NCBI GenBank assembly: GCA_021825925.1
Contig: JAKAFP010000008.1
Location: forward strand, 62,001-126,000
Direction: 5' to 3'
DNA: 64,000 nucleotides
From: Chloroflexota bacterium
Lineage (GTDB): Bacteria; Chloroflexota; Anaerolineae; Anaerolineales; Anaerolineaceae
Shown here in pieces: positions 1 through 9,723 of the stretch (positions are counted from its first letter, which is position 1; each line of letters opens with the position of its first letter). The notes under the pieces are model-generated. The model was given only the letters and a program-made list of their open reading frames with translations, was not told the origin of the DNA and ran no database searches. A program made the translations under genes and the position numbers.

Positions 1-1
1 G

Positions 2-850
2 CACGCTGCAGGCGTCCGCCCTGATTTCAAGGTCACTCCCCGCCGTGGAGAGTATTACCTGCTCGATAAAGCCGAAGTTGAGATGAACAACATCCTCTTC
101 CCCGTGCCGAGCGCGGTCAGCAAAGGCATCCTGGTACTGGGCAGCACCCACGGCAACGTGTTGGTGGGTCCAAACTCGCAATCCACGGATGACAAGGAAA
201 ACAAGTCCGTCACACCCGATGGCCTCGCTGAGATCTGGCAGGGTGCCCAGAAACTGGTCCCCTCCATTACGCCGCGCACCATCATCGCCGTGTTTGCCGG
301 GCTGCGTGCCACCGGCAATGCCGTCTGCCTTACCCCCGGCGTGAATTATCACAACGATTTTGTGATCGAACGTGCCACTGAAGTGGAAGGCTTGATCAAC
401 CTGGCTGGCATCGAAAGCCCTGGGTTTACCGCTGCTCCTGCCATAGCCCAACGCGTGACTGAACTGCTCGCAGATGGCGGAGAAACGCTGGTCGAAAAAC
501 AGGGCTGGAATCCCATCCGTAAGACACGGCCGCGCTTCAACCACCTGAGCCGCGAAGAGCAGGCCGCCCTGGTCGCGAAGGATCCCCGCTACGGACGCAT
601 TGTCTGCCGCTGTGAAATGATCACCGAAGGCGAGATCGTAGCCGAGATCCATGCACCCCTGCCTGCCCGCACCTACGACGCCATCAAGCGGCGCACCTGG
701 CTGGGCACCGGCCGCTGCCTGGGATCATTTGACATGCCCCGCGTAGTGGAACTCCTCGCTCACGAATTGAATTTACCCGTGACCGCCATCAGCAAAAAAG
801 GTCCCGGTTCGGAATTTCTACTGCGTCCAACCAAAGAAGTGGAGGCCTGA
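2..850 (+). CDS. GlpA-like FAD-dependent oxidoreductase, C-terminal part (5' truncated by window edge)
   Basis: The reading frame is open from base 2, so the gene begins before the window. The visible part carries the substrate-side region of the DAO/GlpA fold (PRRGEYYLLDK, then an FPVP segment) and a C-terminal BFD-like [2Fe-2S] domain with the start motif VCRCEMITEGEI. Family members oxidise glycerol-3-phosphate or similar 2-hydroxy compounds in the cytoplasm. Oddity: the second half of the cluster motif reads GRCLGSFD, where GlpA-type proteins usually have GRCQGGFC, so the fourth cysteine ligand appears to be Asp. The stop lies one base before the next gene, so this is an operon with the FAD oxidoreductase and DUF1667 protein. 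The substrate is inferred only from the family and this three-gene order. Confidence 0.85.
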   Translation, partial: HAAGVRPDFKVTPRRGEYYLLDKAEVEMNNILFPVPSAVSKGILVLGSTHGNVLVGPNSQSTDDKENKSVTPDGLAEIWQGAQKLVPSITPRTIIAVFAGLRATGNAVCLTPGVNYHNDFVIERATEVEGLINLAGIESPGFTAAPAIAQRVTELLADGGETLVEKQGWNPIRKTRPRFNHLSREEQAALVAKDPRYGRIVCRCEMITEGEIVAEIHAPLPARTYDAIKRRTWLGTGRCLGSFDMPRVVELLAHELNLPVTAISKKGPGSEFLLRPTKEVEA

Positions 851-851
851 G

Positions 852-2129
852 ATGACCATCAAAGACCAATATGATGTGGTGGTGATCGGTTCCGGCCCAG
901 GCGGGTTGGCTGCAGCCATTTCCGCCAAAAAGAACGGCGCGCAGGACGTATTGATCATTGAACGCGATATTGAGCCCGGCGGCATCCTGCTCCAATGCAT
1001 CCATAACGGTTTCGGGGTGGAAGTCTTCAAACAGGATCTTCCCGGCCCCTCTTATGCACAGCGTTTCATCAACGAAGCTTTCCAGGTGGGCATTGAGTTT
1101 TTGCTCGACACCATGGTGCTCGAAATCACCCGCGACCACCGCATCACCGCCACAAGCAAGCGCCACGGATTCCTAACCATCCAGGCGAAAGCGGTGGTGC
1201 TGGCCATGGGCTGCCGCGAACGCACGCGCGCCCAGGTGCGCCTGCCCGGCACCCGACCCGCGGGAGTCTTCACCGCCGGCACCGCACAGCGCTGGGTCAA
1301 CGTCGAAGGTTACATGCCTGGCAAGAACTTTGTCATTTTAGGCTCAGGCGACATCGGTATGATCATGGCCCGCCGCCTGACCTTTGAAGGCGCCAAAGTG
1401 GAACGCGTACTCGAAGTGATGCCTTACCTTTCTGGCCTCACGCGCAACTATGTGCAGTGTTTAATGGATTTTGATATTGAACTGCAGCTAAAACACACTG
1501 TCAAAAACATCATCGGCAAGACACGTGTCGAAGCCATTGAATCCGTGGCTGTGGATGACAAATGGAATTACATCCCAGGTACTGAAGAGATCATTCCCTG
1601 TGACTCACTGCTGCTTTCAGTGGGCTTAATCCCGGAAAACGAACTCTCACGTCAGGCGGGTGTATTGATTGATCCCGTCACCGCAGGTCCGTTCGTGGAT
1701 AACGGCTTTCAAACCAACATTCCCGGCATCTATTCGGCTGGCAATGTGGTGCATGTCTATGACCTGGTGGACTGGGTCACCGAAGCCGGCTTGATCGCTG
1801 GACGCTCTGCTGCCAGGCTGGTACAAAGCGAACCGAAGACAGATGTCAAGACTATTCCGGTCAAGGCTGGGGAGAACGTACGCTATGTGGTACCGCACAC
1901 CCTCAACCCTGATCATCTCGCAGAAGGCGAGATCCGCATTCAAATGCGCGTACGCCAGCCCATCGAAGCTCCGGTATGGGTTGAAGTGCGCAGCGGCGAG
2001 AAACTGCTTTACCGCAAAGCCGAACCCTATGCCAGGCCGGGTGAAATGGTCACCATCCCGCTCAAACCCGCCCACTTGGATGAAGTCAAAGCAGCCGGTG
2101 AATTAACCGTTGCGATCGTAAAAAGGTAG
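852..2129 (+). CDS. NAD(P)/FAD-dependent oxidoreductase, partner of GlpA-like protein
   Basis: A 425-residue flavoprotein. The N-terminal FAD-binding Rossmann motif is VVVIGSGPGGLAAA (about residues 10-23), followed by a GGILLQCIHNGFG segment typical of the oxidoreductase that accompanies GlpA-like proteins in Thermotoga and Firmicutes. A second nucleotide-binding motif, ILGSGDIGMIMARR, lies near residue 160, and the FAD C-terminal motif (GIYSAGNVVHV) near residue 290. It follows the upstream gene by one base and precedes the DUF1667 gene by six, so the three are probably one transcript and one complex. It probably carries electrons from the GlpA-like subunit. The electron acceptor is unknown. 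Confidence 0.88.
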   Translation: MTIKDQYDVVVIGSGPGGLAAAISAKKNGAQDVLIIERDIEPGGILLQCIHNGFGVEVFKQDLPGPSYAQRFINEAFQVGIEFLLDTMVLEITRDHRITATSKRHGFLTIQAKAVVLAMGCRERTRAQVRLPGTRPAGVFTAGTAQRWVNVEGYMPGKNFVILGSGDIGMIMARRLTFEGAKVERVLEVMPYLSGLTRNYVQCLMDFDIELQLKHTVKNIIGKTRVEAIESVAVDDKWNYIPGTEEIIPCDSLLLSVGLIPENELSRQAGVLIDPVTAGPFVDNGFQTNIPGIYSAGNVVHVYDLVDWVTEAGLIAGRSAARLVQSEPKTDVKTIPVKAGENVRYVVPHTLNPDHLAEGEIRIQMRVRQPIEAPVWVEVRSGEKLLYRKAEPYARPGEMVTIPLKPAHLDEVKAAGELTVAIVKR

Positions 2130-2135
2130 GAACTC

Positions 2136-2507
2136 ATGACCAGACTCTCAGAGAAAGTAATTTGCGTCACCTGCCCCAAAGGCTGTACTCTTGTGGTTAC
2201 CCGCGATGGCGAGACCGTGATCAATGTCGAAAACGGCTGCAAACGAGGACACACCTATGCGCAACAGGAACTCGTTGATCCGCGACGCATGGTGGCCAGT
2301 TCGGTCCGCCTTAAGGGTGGACTGCATCCCCTGCTGCCGGTTTATACTTCTGCCCCCTTTCCCAAACCCCGCATCCCGGAACTGCTGTCACTTCTACGCA
2401 AGGTTGAAATCTCCACCCCCGTTAGCCTTGATCAGTTGGTACTTGAAAATGTGCTGGATACAGGTATCAACATCCACGCCAGCCGGGAAATGAAAAAAGT
2501 AATCTAG
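2136..2507 (+). CDS. DUF1667 domain protein (small cysteine-rich redox subunit)
   Basis: A 123-residue protein with a CVTCPKGC motif near the N-terminus and a further cysteine in NGCKRG, the hallmark of DUF1667. This family is almost always found beside a GlpA-like dehydrogenase and a second FAD oxidoreductase, as here. The cysteines suggest an iron-sulfur or zinc site. The rest of the protein (VASSVRLKGG, then a proline-rich central part) matches the family's usual layout. It is the last gene of the operon; a hairpin follows at 2539-2571. Function beyond an accessory redox role is not established. Confidence 0.85.
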   Translation: MTRLSEKVICVTCPKGCTLVVTRDGETVINVENGCKRGHTYAQQELVDPRRMVASSVRLKGGLHPLLPVYTSAPFPKPRIPELLSLLRKVEISTPVSLDQLVLENVLDTGINIHASREMKKVI

Positions 2508-2538
2508 TAATCCTCCTTAGTCTTTTTCCTTCCTTCCG

Positions 2539-2571
2539 CTCCCCTCTTCTAAATCATCTAGAAGAGGGGAG
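2539..2571 (+). terminator. Hairpin at the end of the glycerol-oxidation operon
   Basis: Perfect 12-bp arms (ctcccctcttct / agaagaggggag) with a 9-base loop, 31 bases after the DUF1667 stop. No strong T-run follows, so it may be a 3' stabilising or dispersed repeat hairpin rather than a classical intrinsic terminator. Confidence 0.5.
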
Positions 2572-2692
2572 TTAGATTCTCTTACAAATTGAAATTACAT
2601 AATCAAAGAATATTGTTATAAAATATACAGACTGCGGGGATCAAGATATTCTGGCAATACGCAACAAAATTTATTGTGCAACGAGGAGTGTC

Positions 2693-4345
2693 ATGAAAAA
2701 CGCATTGAAATGGATCGTCTCAATCCTACTGCTGATCGGTTTTGCAACCGGTTCATATTTTTGGGCGACAGGGTTAATTTCCTCAAATTTCAATTATCGT
2801 TCCCAAATCAAAGACAATCCTCCCCTACCCGGTAACGCGCTTGGAACTGCTTCAACCGAGCGTTTGGTGATCGTGCTGATTGATGCCCTGCGTTATGATA
2901 CCTCGATGAAACCAGATGTCATGCCCACACTCGCTCAATTACGCACCCAGGGCGCCTCTGCGCTGATGCACAGCCAGCCGCCGTCCTTCTCTGAACCGGG
3001 TTACTCCACCCTGCTGACCGGTGCCTGGCCTGAAATCAATGACGGCCCTGCCTTCAACCTGGATTTCGAAGACATTCCAACTTTCACCCAGGATAATCTT
3101 TTCAGCAGCGCGCACCGCAACGGATGGAAAACCGCGATCAGCGGCTATTATTGGTTTGAAAAACTCATTCCACAATCTGACGTGGATCTCAGTTTCTACA
3201 CTCCCGGCGAAGATGAAAGTGCAGATATCGAAGTCATGGATGCCGCCATGCCCTGGCTTCAAAAAGATGAGGCTCAGGTTGTATTGATCCACATTGACCA
3301 GGTGGATTATGCCGGTCATCACCAGGGCGGTCCGCAATCCCCCAACTGGGATGCGGCTGCCACACGCGCAGACGCCATGCTGGCAGATATTGCCTCAACC
3401 CTCGATTTTTCCAAAGACACTCTGGTGGTCTTGAGCGATCATGGCCAAATTATGACTGGTGGACACGGCGGCCAGGATCCTGACTGTCTGCTTGAACCCT
3501 TTGTCATCGTTGGTTCAGGGGTCAATCCAGGTCAATATCCTGACATCCAAATGGTGGATGTGGCGCCAACCCTTTCAGCCTTGTTGGGCATCAACCTGCC
3601 CGCCTCCGCGCAGGGCTCGGTCCAATCCGACATGTTGACCCTACCACAGGAGGTTCTCGCAGTATTGCCGTCTGCAACTGGCGATCAACAACTGGGATTG
3701 TTGATGGCCTACTCGTCGGCGCTTGGCAAAGAAGACACTGCCCTGAAGCTTCTGAAATCCAACTCGGTCAGTGACACCCAGACCGTCATCCACGACCTGC
3801 GTGCCCAAAGACTTTTTAGTGACAGGGTTAAAAGAGCCATTCCCACCGGCGTTTTGCTGGCGTTGGCCGTTACCTTGTTACTCCGGCAGCGGAAGAATAA
3901 TTCAATTTCATGGGTTCTTGGCGGTATACTCTTTGTCGCACTCTTCAACCTGAGATACCTGCTGATAGACCGCAAAGTGTATTCCTTGAGCTCCATCATC
4001 AGCCAAACAGATCTGATCGTCTATATTGCCTCAACAACCGCTGTTGCCCTCATTCTTGTCTGGCTTGTGGTGAACTTTTATAACAAAACTTTTAGTAGTT
4101 TGCCCAATCAAAATGGATTAAAGACGCTCTGGCTGGGATTCACCGTTATCCTGATCGCCGGGCTGCCTGTTCTTGCCAGCTATTTCTTAAATGGTCCAGT
4201 AGTGAGCTGGACGCTGCCCGATTATCTCATCAGTTTCCTGGGCTTGATCGGTCTGATCCAAATACTCATCCTCAGCGCTTTAACACCCGTACTAGCCGGA
4301 TTGACTGTGGCGATTAATGCTATCAATAGAAAATTTAAAAAATAA
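2693..4345 (+). CDS. Membrane-anchored alkaline-phosphatase-superfamily phosphodiesterase, GPI ethanolamine-phosphate-transferase-like
   Basis: A 550-residue protein with an N-terminal membrane anchor (residues 7-28), an extracytoplasmic type I phosphodiesterase domain (about 55-300) and four or five C-terminal membrane helices (about 375-545). Visible metal and catalytic motifs are LIDALRYDT (D64), PGYSTLLTG with the nucleophile Ser/Thr at 105-106, DQVDYAGHH (D202, H209), LSDHG (D249, H250) and GGHGG (H258). The DALRYD and D-x-x-G-H spacing and the helix-bundle tail recall eukaryotic PIG-O/PIG-G GPI ethanolamine-phosphate transferases. It starts behind an AGGAG ribosome site. The next gene, a GH5 glycosidase, begins 18 bases after its stop, so the pair probably acts on related glycolipids. 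A plain nucleotide pyrophosphatase is the alternative. Confidence 0.8.
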   Translation: MKNALKWIVSILLLIGFATGSYFWATGLISSNFNYRSQIKDNPPLPGNALGTASTERLVIVLIDALRYDTSMKPDVMPTLAQLRTQGASALMHSQPPSFSEPGYSTLLTGAWPEINDGPAFNLDFEDIPTFTQDNLFSSAHRNGWKTAISGYYWFEKLIPQSDVDLSFYTPGEDESADIEVMDAAMPWLQKDEAQVVLIHIDQVDYAGHHQGGPQSPNWDAAATRADAMLADIASTLDFSKDTLVVLSDHGQIMTGGHGGQDPDCLLEPFVIVGSGVNPGQYPDIQMVDVAPTLSALLGINLPASAQGSVQSDMLTLPQEVLAVLPSATGDQQLGLLMAYSSALGKEDTALKLLKSNSVSDTQTVIHDLRAQRLFSDRVKRAIPTGVLLALAVTLLLRQRKNNSISWVLGGILFVALFNLRYLLIDRKVYSLSSIISQTDLIVYIASTTAVALILVWLVVNFYNKTFSSLPNQNGLKTLWLGFTVILIAGLPVLASYFLNGPVVSWTLPDYLISFLGLIGLIQILILSALTPVLAGLTVAINAINRKFKK

Positions 4346-4363
4346 AATAGAGGGAGACAGGAA

Positions 4364-6238
4364 ATGATCAAAACAAAAGGTCCTTGGTTGATAGACGAAA
4401 CTGGACGCACTGTCATGTTGCGAGGTGTCAACCTGGGCGGCAGCACCAAAGTCCCCACCCGCCCCAATGGAGCCAGTTGGAATCCAGAAGGTTTTTTTGA
4501 CCATCGCGATGTTTCCTTTGTGGGTCGGCCGTTTCCCCTTGCCGAAGCGGATGAACACTATTCCCGCTTGCGCCAATGGGGTTTCAACTGCCTGAGGTTC
4601 TTGATCACCTGGGAGGCCGTGGAACACGCCGGCCCCGGTATCTATGATGAAGAATATCTCGATTATTTATATGCAGTGGTCAAAAAAGCTGGTGAATACG
4701 GCTTGCATGTTTTCATTGATCCCCACCAGGATGTTTATTCACGTTTCTCCGGAGGCGATGGCGCTCCCGGTTGGACGCTTGAAGCAGCTGGCTTGGACAT
4801 GCGAAACTTTAAAGAAACCGGTGCCGCCATTGTTCATCAAACCCACGGCGATCCATTTCCACAGATGATCTGGCCGACCAATGCCTATAAACTGGCGGCG
4901 GCCACCATGTTTGCCCTTTTCTTTGCGGGCAACGATTTTGCCCCCAAAACCACGGTGGAAGGCAAGAACATCCAGGATTATTTGCAGGAACATTATTTCG
5001 CTGCCATGAAAAAGGTAGCCCAAAAGCTCAAAGACCTTGAGTGCGTTATGGGTTTCGACACCCTTAATGAGCCGCAGCGCGGCTATATCGGCGTTAAGGA
5101 TTTGACAACCCTCTACGGTCATATGGATATTGGTATTGTTCCGACTCCATGGCAATCCATGTTGTTGGGCGCCGGTTACACCCAAAAAGTGAAACACTTA
5201 ATCCGCAATGTCATCGGCACTTTTCAAAAAGGTTGGGTCACACTCAACCCTGAAAAGAAATCCGCCTGGCTGCCCGGCCGCGAATGTGTCTGGAAACAAA
5301 ACGGCGTTTGGGATGTGGATGCAGATGGCAACCCCGTTTTATTGAAACCGGATTATTTTCACAAAATCAATGGCCGTGAAGTCAGTTTCGTGCAGGACTA
5401 CATGAAGCCCTTCATGCAGAAAATGACTGAAAACATTCGCACCGTGAAAGCCGACTGGATCGGATTCATGGAAAGTGAAGTAAATAATTACCCGCCGTTC
5501 TGGCAAGAAGCCGGGCAATTGAACCTGGTGAATGTTCCCCATTGGTACGACGGTCCGCTGCTTTACTTCAAAAAATACATCTCCTTCATCGGTTTTAATG
5601 AGATCACCCAACAGGTCATCTTTGGAAAGAAAAATGTTGACAAAGCCTACGTGGAACAATTGGCTTTGGTCAAACAGCATAACAAGGAAAGATTGGGCAA
5701 CATCCCTCTGCTGATCGGTGAATTTGGCATCCCCTTTGACCTGGAAAAAAAGAGGGCTTTTCGAAACGGAGATTACCGCGATCATGTCAAAGCCATGGAT
5801 CGCAGCATGAGTACGCTTGAAGCCAACTTGCTCAACTACACCATTTGGAACTACACGTCCGATAATTCCAATGAACGCGGCGACCTGTGGAACGACGAGG
5901 ATCTTTCCATTTTCAGTCGTGATCAGCAAAAAGATAAATCTGACCTCAATTCCGGCGGCCGCGCTTTGCAGGCAGTCATCCGTCCCTTCCCCATGGCCTT
6001 TTCAGGAGAACCCACAAAGTCCAGATTCGACCCCTTTTCACGAACCTACGAACTGGAATTTGTCGGAGACACTTCCATAACAAAAGAGACCGAGATTTTT
6101 TACCCAAAATTCCATTATGCAAAAGGGAGTGAAATCATCCTTTCAGATGGCAGCATGGTTATTGATGAAAACAAACAGGTTTTGTACTATACATCGGGGG
6201 ATCTACCCGTTCATAAAATCACCATCAAACCAAAGTAA
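4364..6238 (+). CDS. Glycoside hydrolase family 5, sterylglucosidase/glucocerebrosidase-like (GH5_12-like)
   Basis: A 624-residue GH5 clan A hydrolase. It begins with LRGVNLGG (residues 19-26). The acid/base is probably E236 (DTLNEP) and the nucleophile E453 (LIGEFG). The segment HQDVYSRFSGGDGAPGW (121-137) closely resembles the signature of fungal EGCrP2/Sgl1 enzymes, which cleave beta-glucosylceramide and ergosteryl-glucoside inside cells. A C-terminal beta-domain follows from about 540. No signal peptide is seen, so it should be cytoplasmic, as in the fungal enzymes. GGGAGACAGG lies just upstream of the ATG. Subfamily is assigned from memory of the motif. Activity on bacterial glycolipids, hopanoid glucosides or sterol glucosides is inference. 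Confidence 0.82.
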   Translation: MIKTKGPWLIDETGRTVMLRGVNLGGSTKVPTRPNGASWNPEGFFDHRDVSFVGRPFPLAEADEHYSRLRQWGFNCLRFLITWEAVEHAGPGIYDEEYLDYLYAVVKKAGEYGLHVFIDPHQDVYSRFSGGDGAPGWTLEAAGLDMRNFKETGAAIVHQTHGDPFPQMIWPTNAYKLAAATMFALFFAGNDFAPKTTVEGKNIQDYLQEHYFAAMKKVAQKLKDLECVMGFDTLNEPQRGYIGVKDLTTLYGHMDIGIVPTPWQSMLLGAGYTQKVKHLIRNVIGTFQKGWVTLNPEKKSAWLPGRECVWKQNGVWDVDADGNPVLLKPDYFHKINGREVSFVQDYMKPFMQKMTENIRTVKADWIGFMESEVNNYPPFWQEAGQLNLVNVPHWYDGPLLYFKKYISFIGFNEITQQVIFGKKNVDKAYVEQLALVKQHNKERLGNIPLLIGEFGIPFDLEKKRAFRNGDYRDHVKAMDRSMSTLEANLLNYTIWNYTSDNSNERGDLWNDEDLSIFSRDQQKDKSDLNSGGRALQAVIRPFPMAFSGEPTKSRFDPFSRTYELEFVGDTSITKETEIFYPKFHYAKGSEIILSDGSMVIDENKQVLYYTSGDLPVHKITIKPK

Positions 6239-6254
6239 CTACAAAGTCTATTCC

Positions 6255-6284
6255 AAAAAGAACCTCATTGATGAGGTTCTTTTT
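6255..6284 (+). terminator. Intrinsic terminator after the GH5 gene
   Basis: Perfect 13-bp arms (aaaaagaacctca / tgaggttcttttt) around a ttga loop, with the T-run forming the end of the 3' arm. It lies 16 bases after the GH5 stop. Confidence 0.9.
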
Positions 6285-6500
6285 GTCTCTAGAGAAAACT
6301 TATTTTCTCTTTTTGACAGCTTGAAAATCCACTTACCCATCTGACTCTTCTAGAATTTTGACATTGTCCTTGCTTTTTACGGAGATTTATTGGAATAATC
6401 TTAAGGAAGTTATACAATTATTTCACATAATAAATAACGGATCAAACTATGATATTAAAGGTAACTGATGATGATTTAGAGGTTAAAAATCGGGGCGTGT

Positions 6501-9500
6501 ATGTTCAATGAATTGAAAAGCGTATGGTTTCAAAAGGTTGCAAAATGGGTGGGAAAATTCCTTATTTCAGGCAGTTTATATTTTCTATTTGGCAAAATTG
6601 GATCATTAATTACCATTCAACCAGGACATTTTTCTGTGCTTTGGGTCCCGGCAGGTTTTGCGTTGGGGGCAATAATCCTTTTTAAGTGGCCGGCAATTAT
6701 TGCTGTTTTTTTGTTAGTATTTTTAGTTAACCTTGATACATTCACAGTTCAAAACTCCATCCCACTCTCATTGGCATTAACCATATTACTCACGCTTCAG
6801 GCTGTTGCTGGAGCAGAATTAATGAGGAAGAAAGCCAGACTGATCCCTCCAGACAACGTGAAGGATATCTTGAGTGTCATTTCCATACTTTTCTTTACTT
6901 CTTTTTTGACTGCTGTAATTGGCACATCTCTTTTGGTATTATTCCAAATTGACCTGCCTTTAGCCCCCTGGCTGTTCGCCTCAATATGGATCACTGGCAG
7001 CATCATCAGCAATTTTACAATCGCGCCAATACTACTTCCACTTTATGATCGCTTGCGTATTCGCGAAAAAAGAGCTCAATTCATAGGCGTTTTTTCGTCA
7101 TTGATCATCAGTTTTACATTTTTTCTGGTTTACATAACCTGGATCACAGAAACCGATCGCGTCAATTCGCAATTTCAAGATGATAGCCGGGAAATGTTCT
7201 CGATCATTAATTCAGAGTTTCAAAAAGAAATTGAGAGCATACAAGGTATTAAAGCTTTCTATAATGCTTCGGATATCGTAGAAAGACAAGAGTTTTCCGA
7301 TTTCACCAAGATATACCTCGACACTACTGACTCAACCATTTCATTGGCATGGTTACCTCTTGTGAAGAACTATGAACTTGCCGATTTCGAAAAACGAGTC
7401 CAGGCTGAAGGGTTTCCCAATTATCGAGTCTTCGAAATAGATCCCTCTCAACAAAAAGTCAATGTAAGCAAAAGAAGTATCTACTATCCAGTAGATTACT
7501 TTGCTGCTGAAGCAAACTTGGAAAACGAAATGGGTTTCGATTTTGGTTCAAACCCCAGTCTTCTCAATGCCATTAATATGGCGCAGGAATTAGGTGTTCC
7601 GGTTTCAACCCAACCCATAAACTTACATCTCTCGCAAACAGATGAACAAGATATATATGTCATTGTTCCAATATATGGCAAATCAAGCCCTTCAAATTCA
7701 GCAAATGATATCCGAGGCAACGTAATTGGTTATGGTGTTGGTAATTATGATGTGGAACATATCATAGACAATGCTCTTAACAAGATCAAAACCTATGATA
7801 TTGCACTTTTCCTGTACGACACCACCGATAAAAATAATCCAATTTTCATAACAACTCATCCATCAACAAGCAAGGCAAGCATAGCGGAACAAACAAAAGA
7901 ATCATATTTGTCAAATTTCAAGAATAACAGCGCTTACCGAGAAGAATTTGAAATCTTCGGCAGGACCTGGATGCTGGTTAGTTTTCCCGCCAAAGAATAT
8001 GCGTTCAAGTTTTTTCCCAATTATTCAATTATTGTTTTACTTTTTGGTTTGACCTTATTGATCGCTTACCTGGTTAACTCAAGCAACAATGAAAGAAGCG
8101 AAAACAGAATTCGTAAATCAGAGTCCATGTTTCGAAGTTTGTCTGATTCAGCGCTAACCGGGATCATCAGATTCAATAAAAGTGGTGAAATCATCTACAC
8201 AAATGACGCCTTGGCCAAAATATTTGGTTTTGAGAGATCGAATGAATTCTCTAAATCAAATTTCTTTGAGTTTTTTGAGGACCCTTTTAGAATTAAAAAG
8301 GAAATTAGTACATCGAAAACCGGTTCATCAATGTTAAATATGCAATTCAAGATCAAAAATCAGAATGGGGATTCACGCGATATTCTCGTTTCAGCAGGTT
8401 TTTATGAAGAGATGATCAGCGCCAATATATTGGATATCACCAATCTAATTCAACTTAACAAAGAAGTTCAACAGTTAAACCATGCGATCAGGCAAATGGC
8501 CGACACAGTTTTCATAACCGACGATAAAGGGATCATCGAATATGTAAATCCCGCTTTTGAAATGAAAACCGGTTTTTCCTATGGAGATTCTGTCGGTAAA
8601 CACATAAAAACAATTATTAAGGAGTTGTCCGCGGATAGTGATCCCTCGTTAATTTGGGAAACCCTTTTGGACGGAAATCCACATGAATTTGAGTATCAAA
8701 CCAGGCTAAATAATATCGAGATTATATCGGAATTAATTTCCATTTCACCGATCAGCGACTCAGATGGAAAAACAATCCAATTTATTGGATCGGGAAAAGA
8801 CATTACTGACCTAAGAAAAGCAAGACAAGAGATTCTTGACCTCAATAGCAACCTTGAAAAAAGGGTTGTTCAAAGAACCTCAGAACTTGAAAAAGCCAAA
8901 AAGGAAATGGAAGCCTTTTCATATTCTGTTTCTCATGATCTACGGGCTCCCCTTCGTAATATGCATGGTTACTCATCAATCCTATTGGATGACTATGCCA
9001 AATCAATGGATAGCACTGCAACAAACTACTTATTGCGCATTCAAGAAGCCAGTGTCAAAATGGATAACTTGATCCAGGACCTGCTCAAATTAAGCCAAAT
9101 ATCCAAATCAGCTTGTGTAAGAAAAAAAGTGGATCTGATTGAATTTGCAAAGGAAATAATCCATAACCTACAGAATGAGGAACCCAATCGCAATGTAAGC
9201 TTCGTAATTCCAAATTCGTTAGTTGTTTGGGCTGACGCAGATCTCATCTCCATTGCGATGAATAATCTGATCAGAAATGCCTGGAAATTCACAAAAAAAA
9301 GAAGCGACGCCAAAATTGAAATTGGAAGTTTTTTTGATGAGGATGAACAGATAATTTATATCAAGGATAATGGTGCAGGTTTTGACATGGCATTTCAAAA
9401 TAAGCTCTTTGGAGTTTTTCAAAGACTTCACAGCGGAGAAGAATTTGAAGGAACCGGTATCGGTTTGGCAACGGTCAAACGTATAATTGACCATCACGGA

Positions 9501-9575
9501 GGGAGAATTTGGGCTGAAGGGGAGGTAGGGAAAGGTGCCACTTTTTATTTTACTGTTGGAAACCTGGAAGAATGA
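6501..9575 (+). CDS. Hybrid-input sensor histidine kinase: MASE1-CHASE-PAS-PAS-HisKA-HATPase
   Basis: A 1024-residue membrane kinase. Residues 15-225 form a MASE1 multi-helix sensor (FSVLWVPAGFALG), 235-500 an extracytoplasmic CHASE domain bounded by a helix near 512-530, then two PAS domains (about 545-650 and 660-780) and a short coiled coil. The HisKA box reads SVSHDLRAPLRN with phospho-acceptor H812. The ATPase has the N box (NNLIRNAWKF), G1 (DNGAGFD) and G2 (GTGIGLATVKRIIDHHGG). No receiver domain is fused and no regulator is adjacent; the nearest regulators are the two orphans at 14132-15832. The gene is more AT-rich than its neighbours. CHASE domains sense small ligands, but the signal here is unknown. 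Confidence 0.92.
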   Translation: MFNELKSVWFQKVAKWVGKFLISGSLYFLFGKIGSLITIQPGHFSVLWVPAGFALGAIILFKWPAIIAVFLLVFLVNLDTFTVQNSIPLSLALTILLTLQAVAGAELMRKKARLIPPDNVKDILSVISILFFTSFLTAVIGTSLLVLFQIDLPLAPWLFASIWITGSIISNFTIAPILLPLYDRLRIREKRAQFIGVFSSLIISFTFFLVYITWITETDRVNSQFQDDSREMFSIINSEFQKEIESIQGIKAFYNASDIVERQEFSDFTKIYLDTTDSTISLAWLPLVKNYELADFEKRVQAEGFPNYRVFEIDPSQQKVNVSKRSIYYPVDYFAAEANLENEMGFDFGSNPSLLNAINMAQELGVPVSTQPINLHLSQTDEQDIYVIVPIYGKSSPSNSANDIRGNVIGYGVGNYDVEHIIDNALNKIKTYDIALFLYDTTDKNNPIFITTHPSTSKASIAEQTKESYLSNFKNNSAYREEFEIFGRTWMLVSFPAKEYAFKFFPNYSIIVLLFGLTLLIAYLVNSSNNERSENRIRKSESMFRSLSDSALTGIIRFNKSGEIIYTNDALAKIFGFERSNEFSKSNFFEFFEDPFRIKKEISTSKTGSSMLNMQFKIKNQNGDSRDILVSAGFYEEMISANILDITNLIQLNKEVQQLNHAIRQMADTVFITDDKGIIEYVNPAFEMKTGFSYGDSVGKHIKTIIKELSADSDPSLIWETLLDGNPHEFEYQTRLNNIEIISELISISPISDSDGKTIQFIGSGKDITDLRKARQEILDLNSNLEKRVVQRTSELEKAKKEMEAFSYSVSHDLRAPLRNMHGYSSILLDDYAKSMDSTATNYLLRIQEASVKMDNLIQDLLKLSQISKSACVRKKVDLIEFAKEIIHNLQNEEPNRNVSFVIPNSLVVWADADLISIAMNNLIRNAWKFTKKRSDAKIEIGSFFDEDEQIIYIKDNGAGFDMAFQNKLFGVFQRLHSGEEFEGTGIGLATVKRIIDHHGGRIWAEGEVGKGATFYFTVGNLEE

Positions 9576-9723
9576 TCTGCAATTAATTTGTTGGTATTAA
9601 TATTTAGTTTAGAAAATTATTTTTTGTACGATATATTATTATTAGCTGTTAGCAATTATTCACCACAAACAGACATAGAACAATAAATCAAACAATGATT
9701 TGCGATCAGGAAAAAGCCGACGG

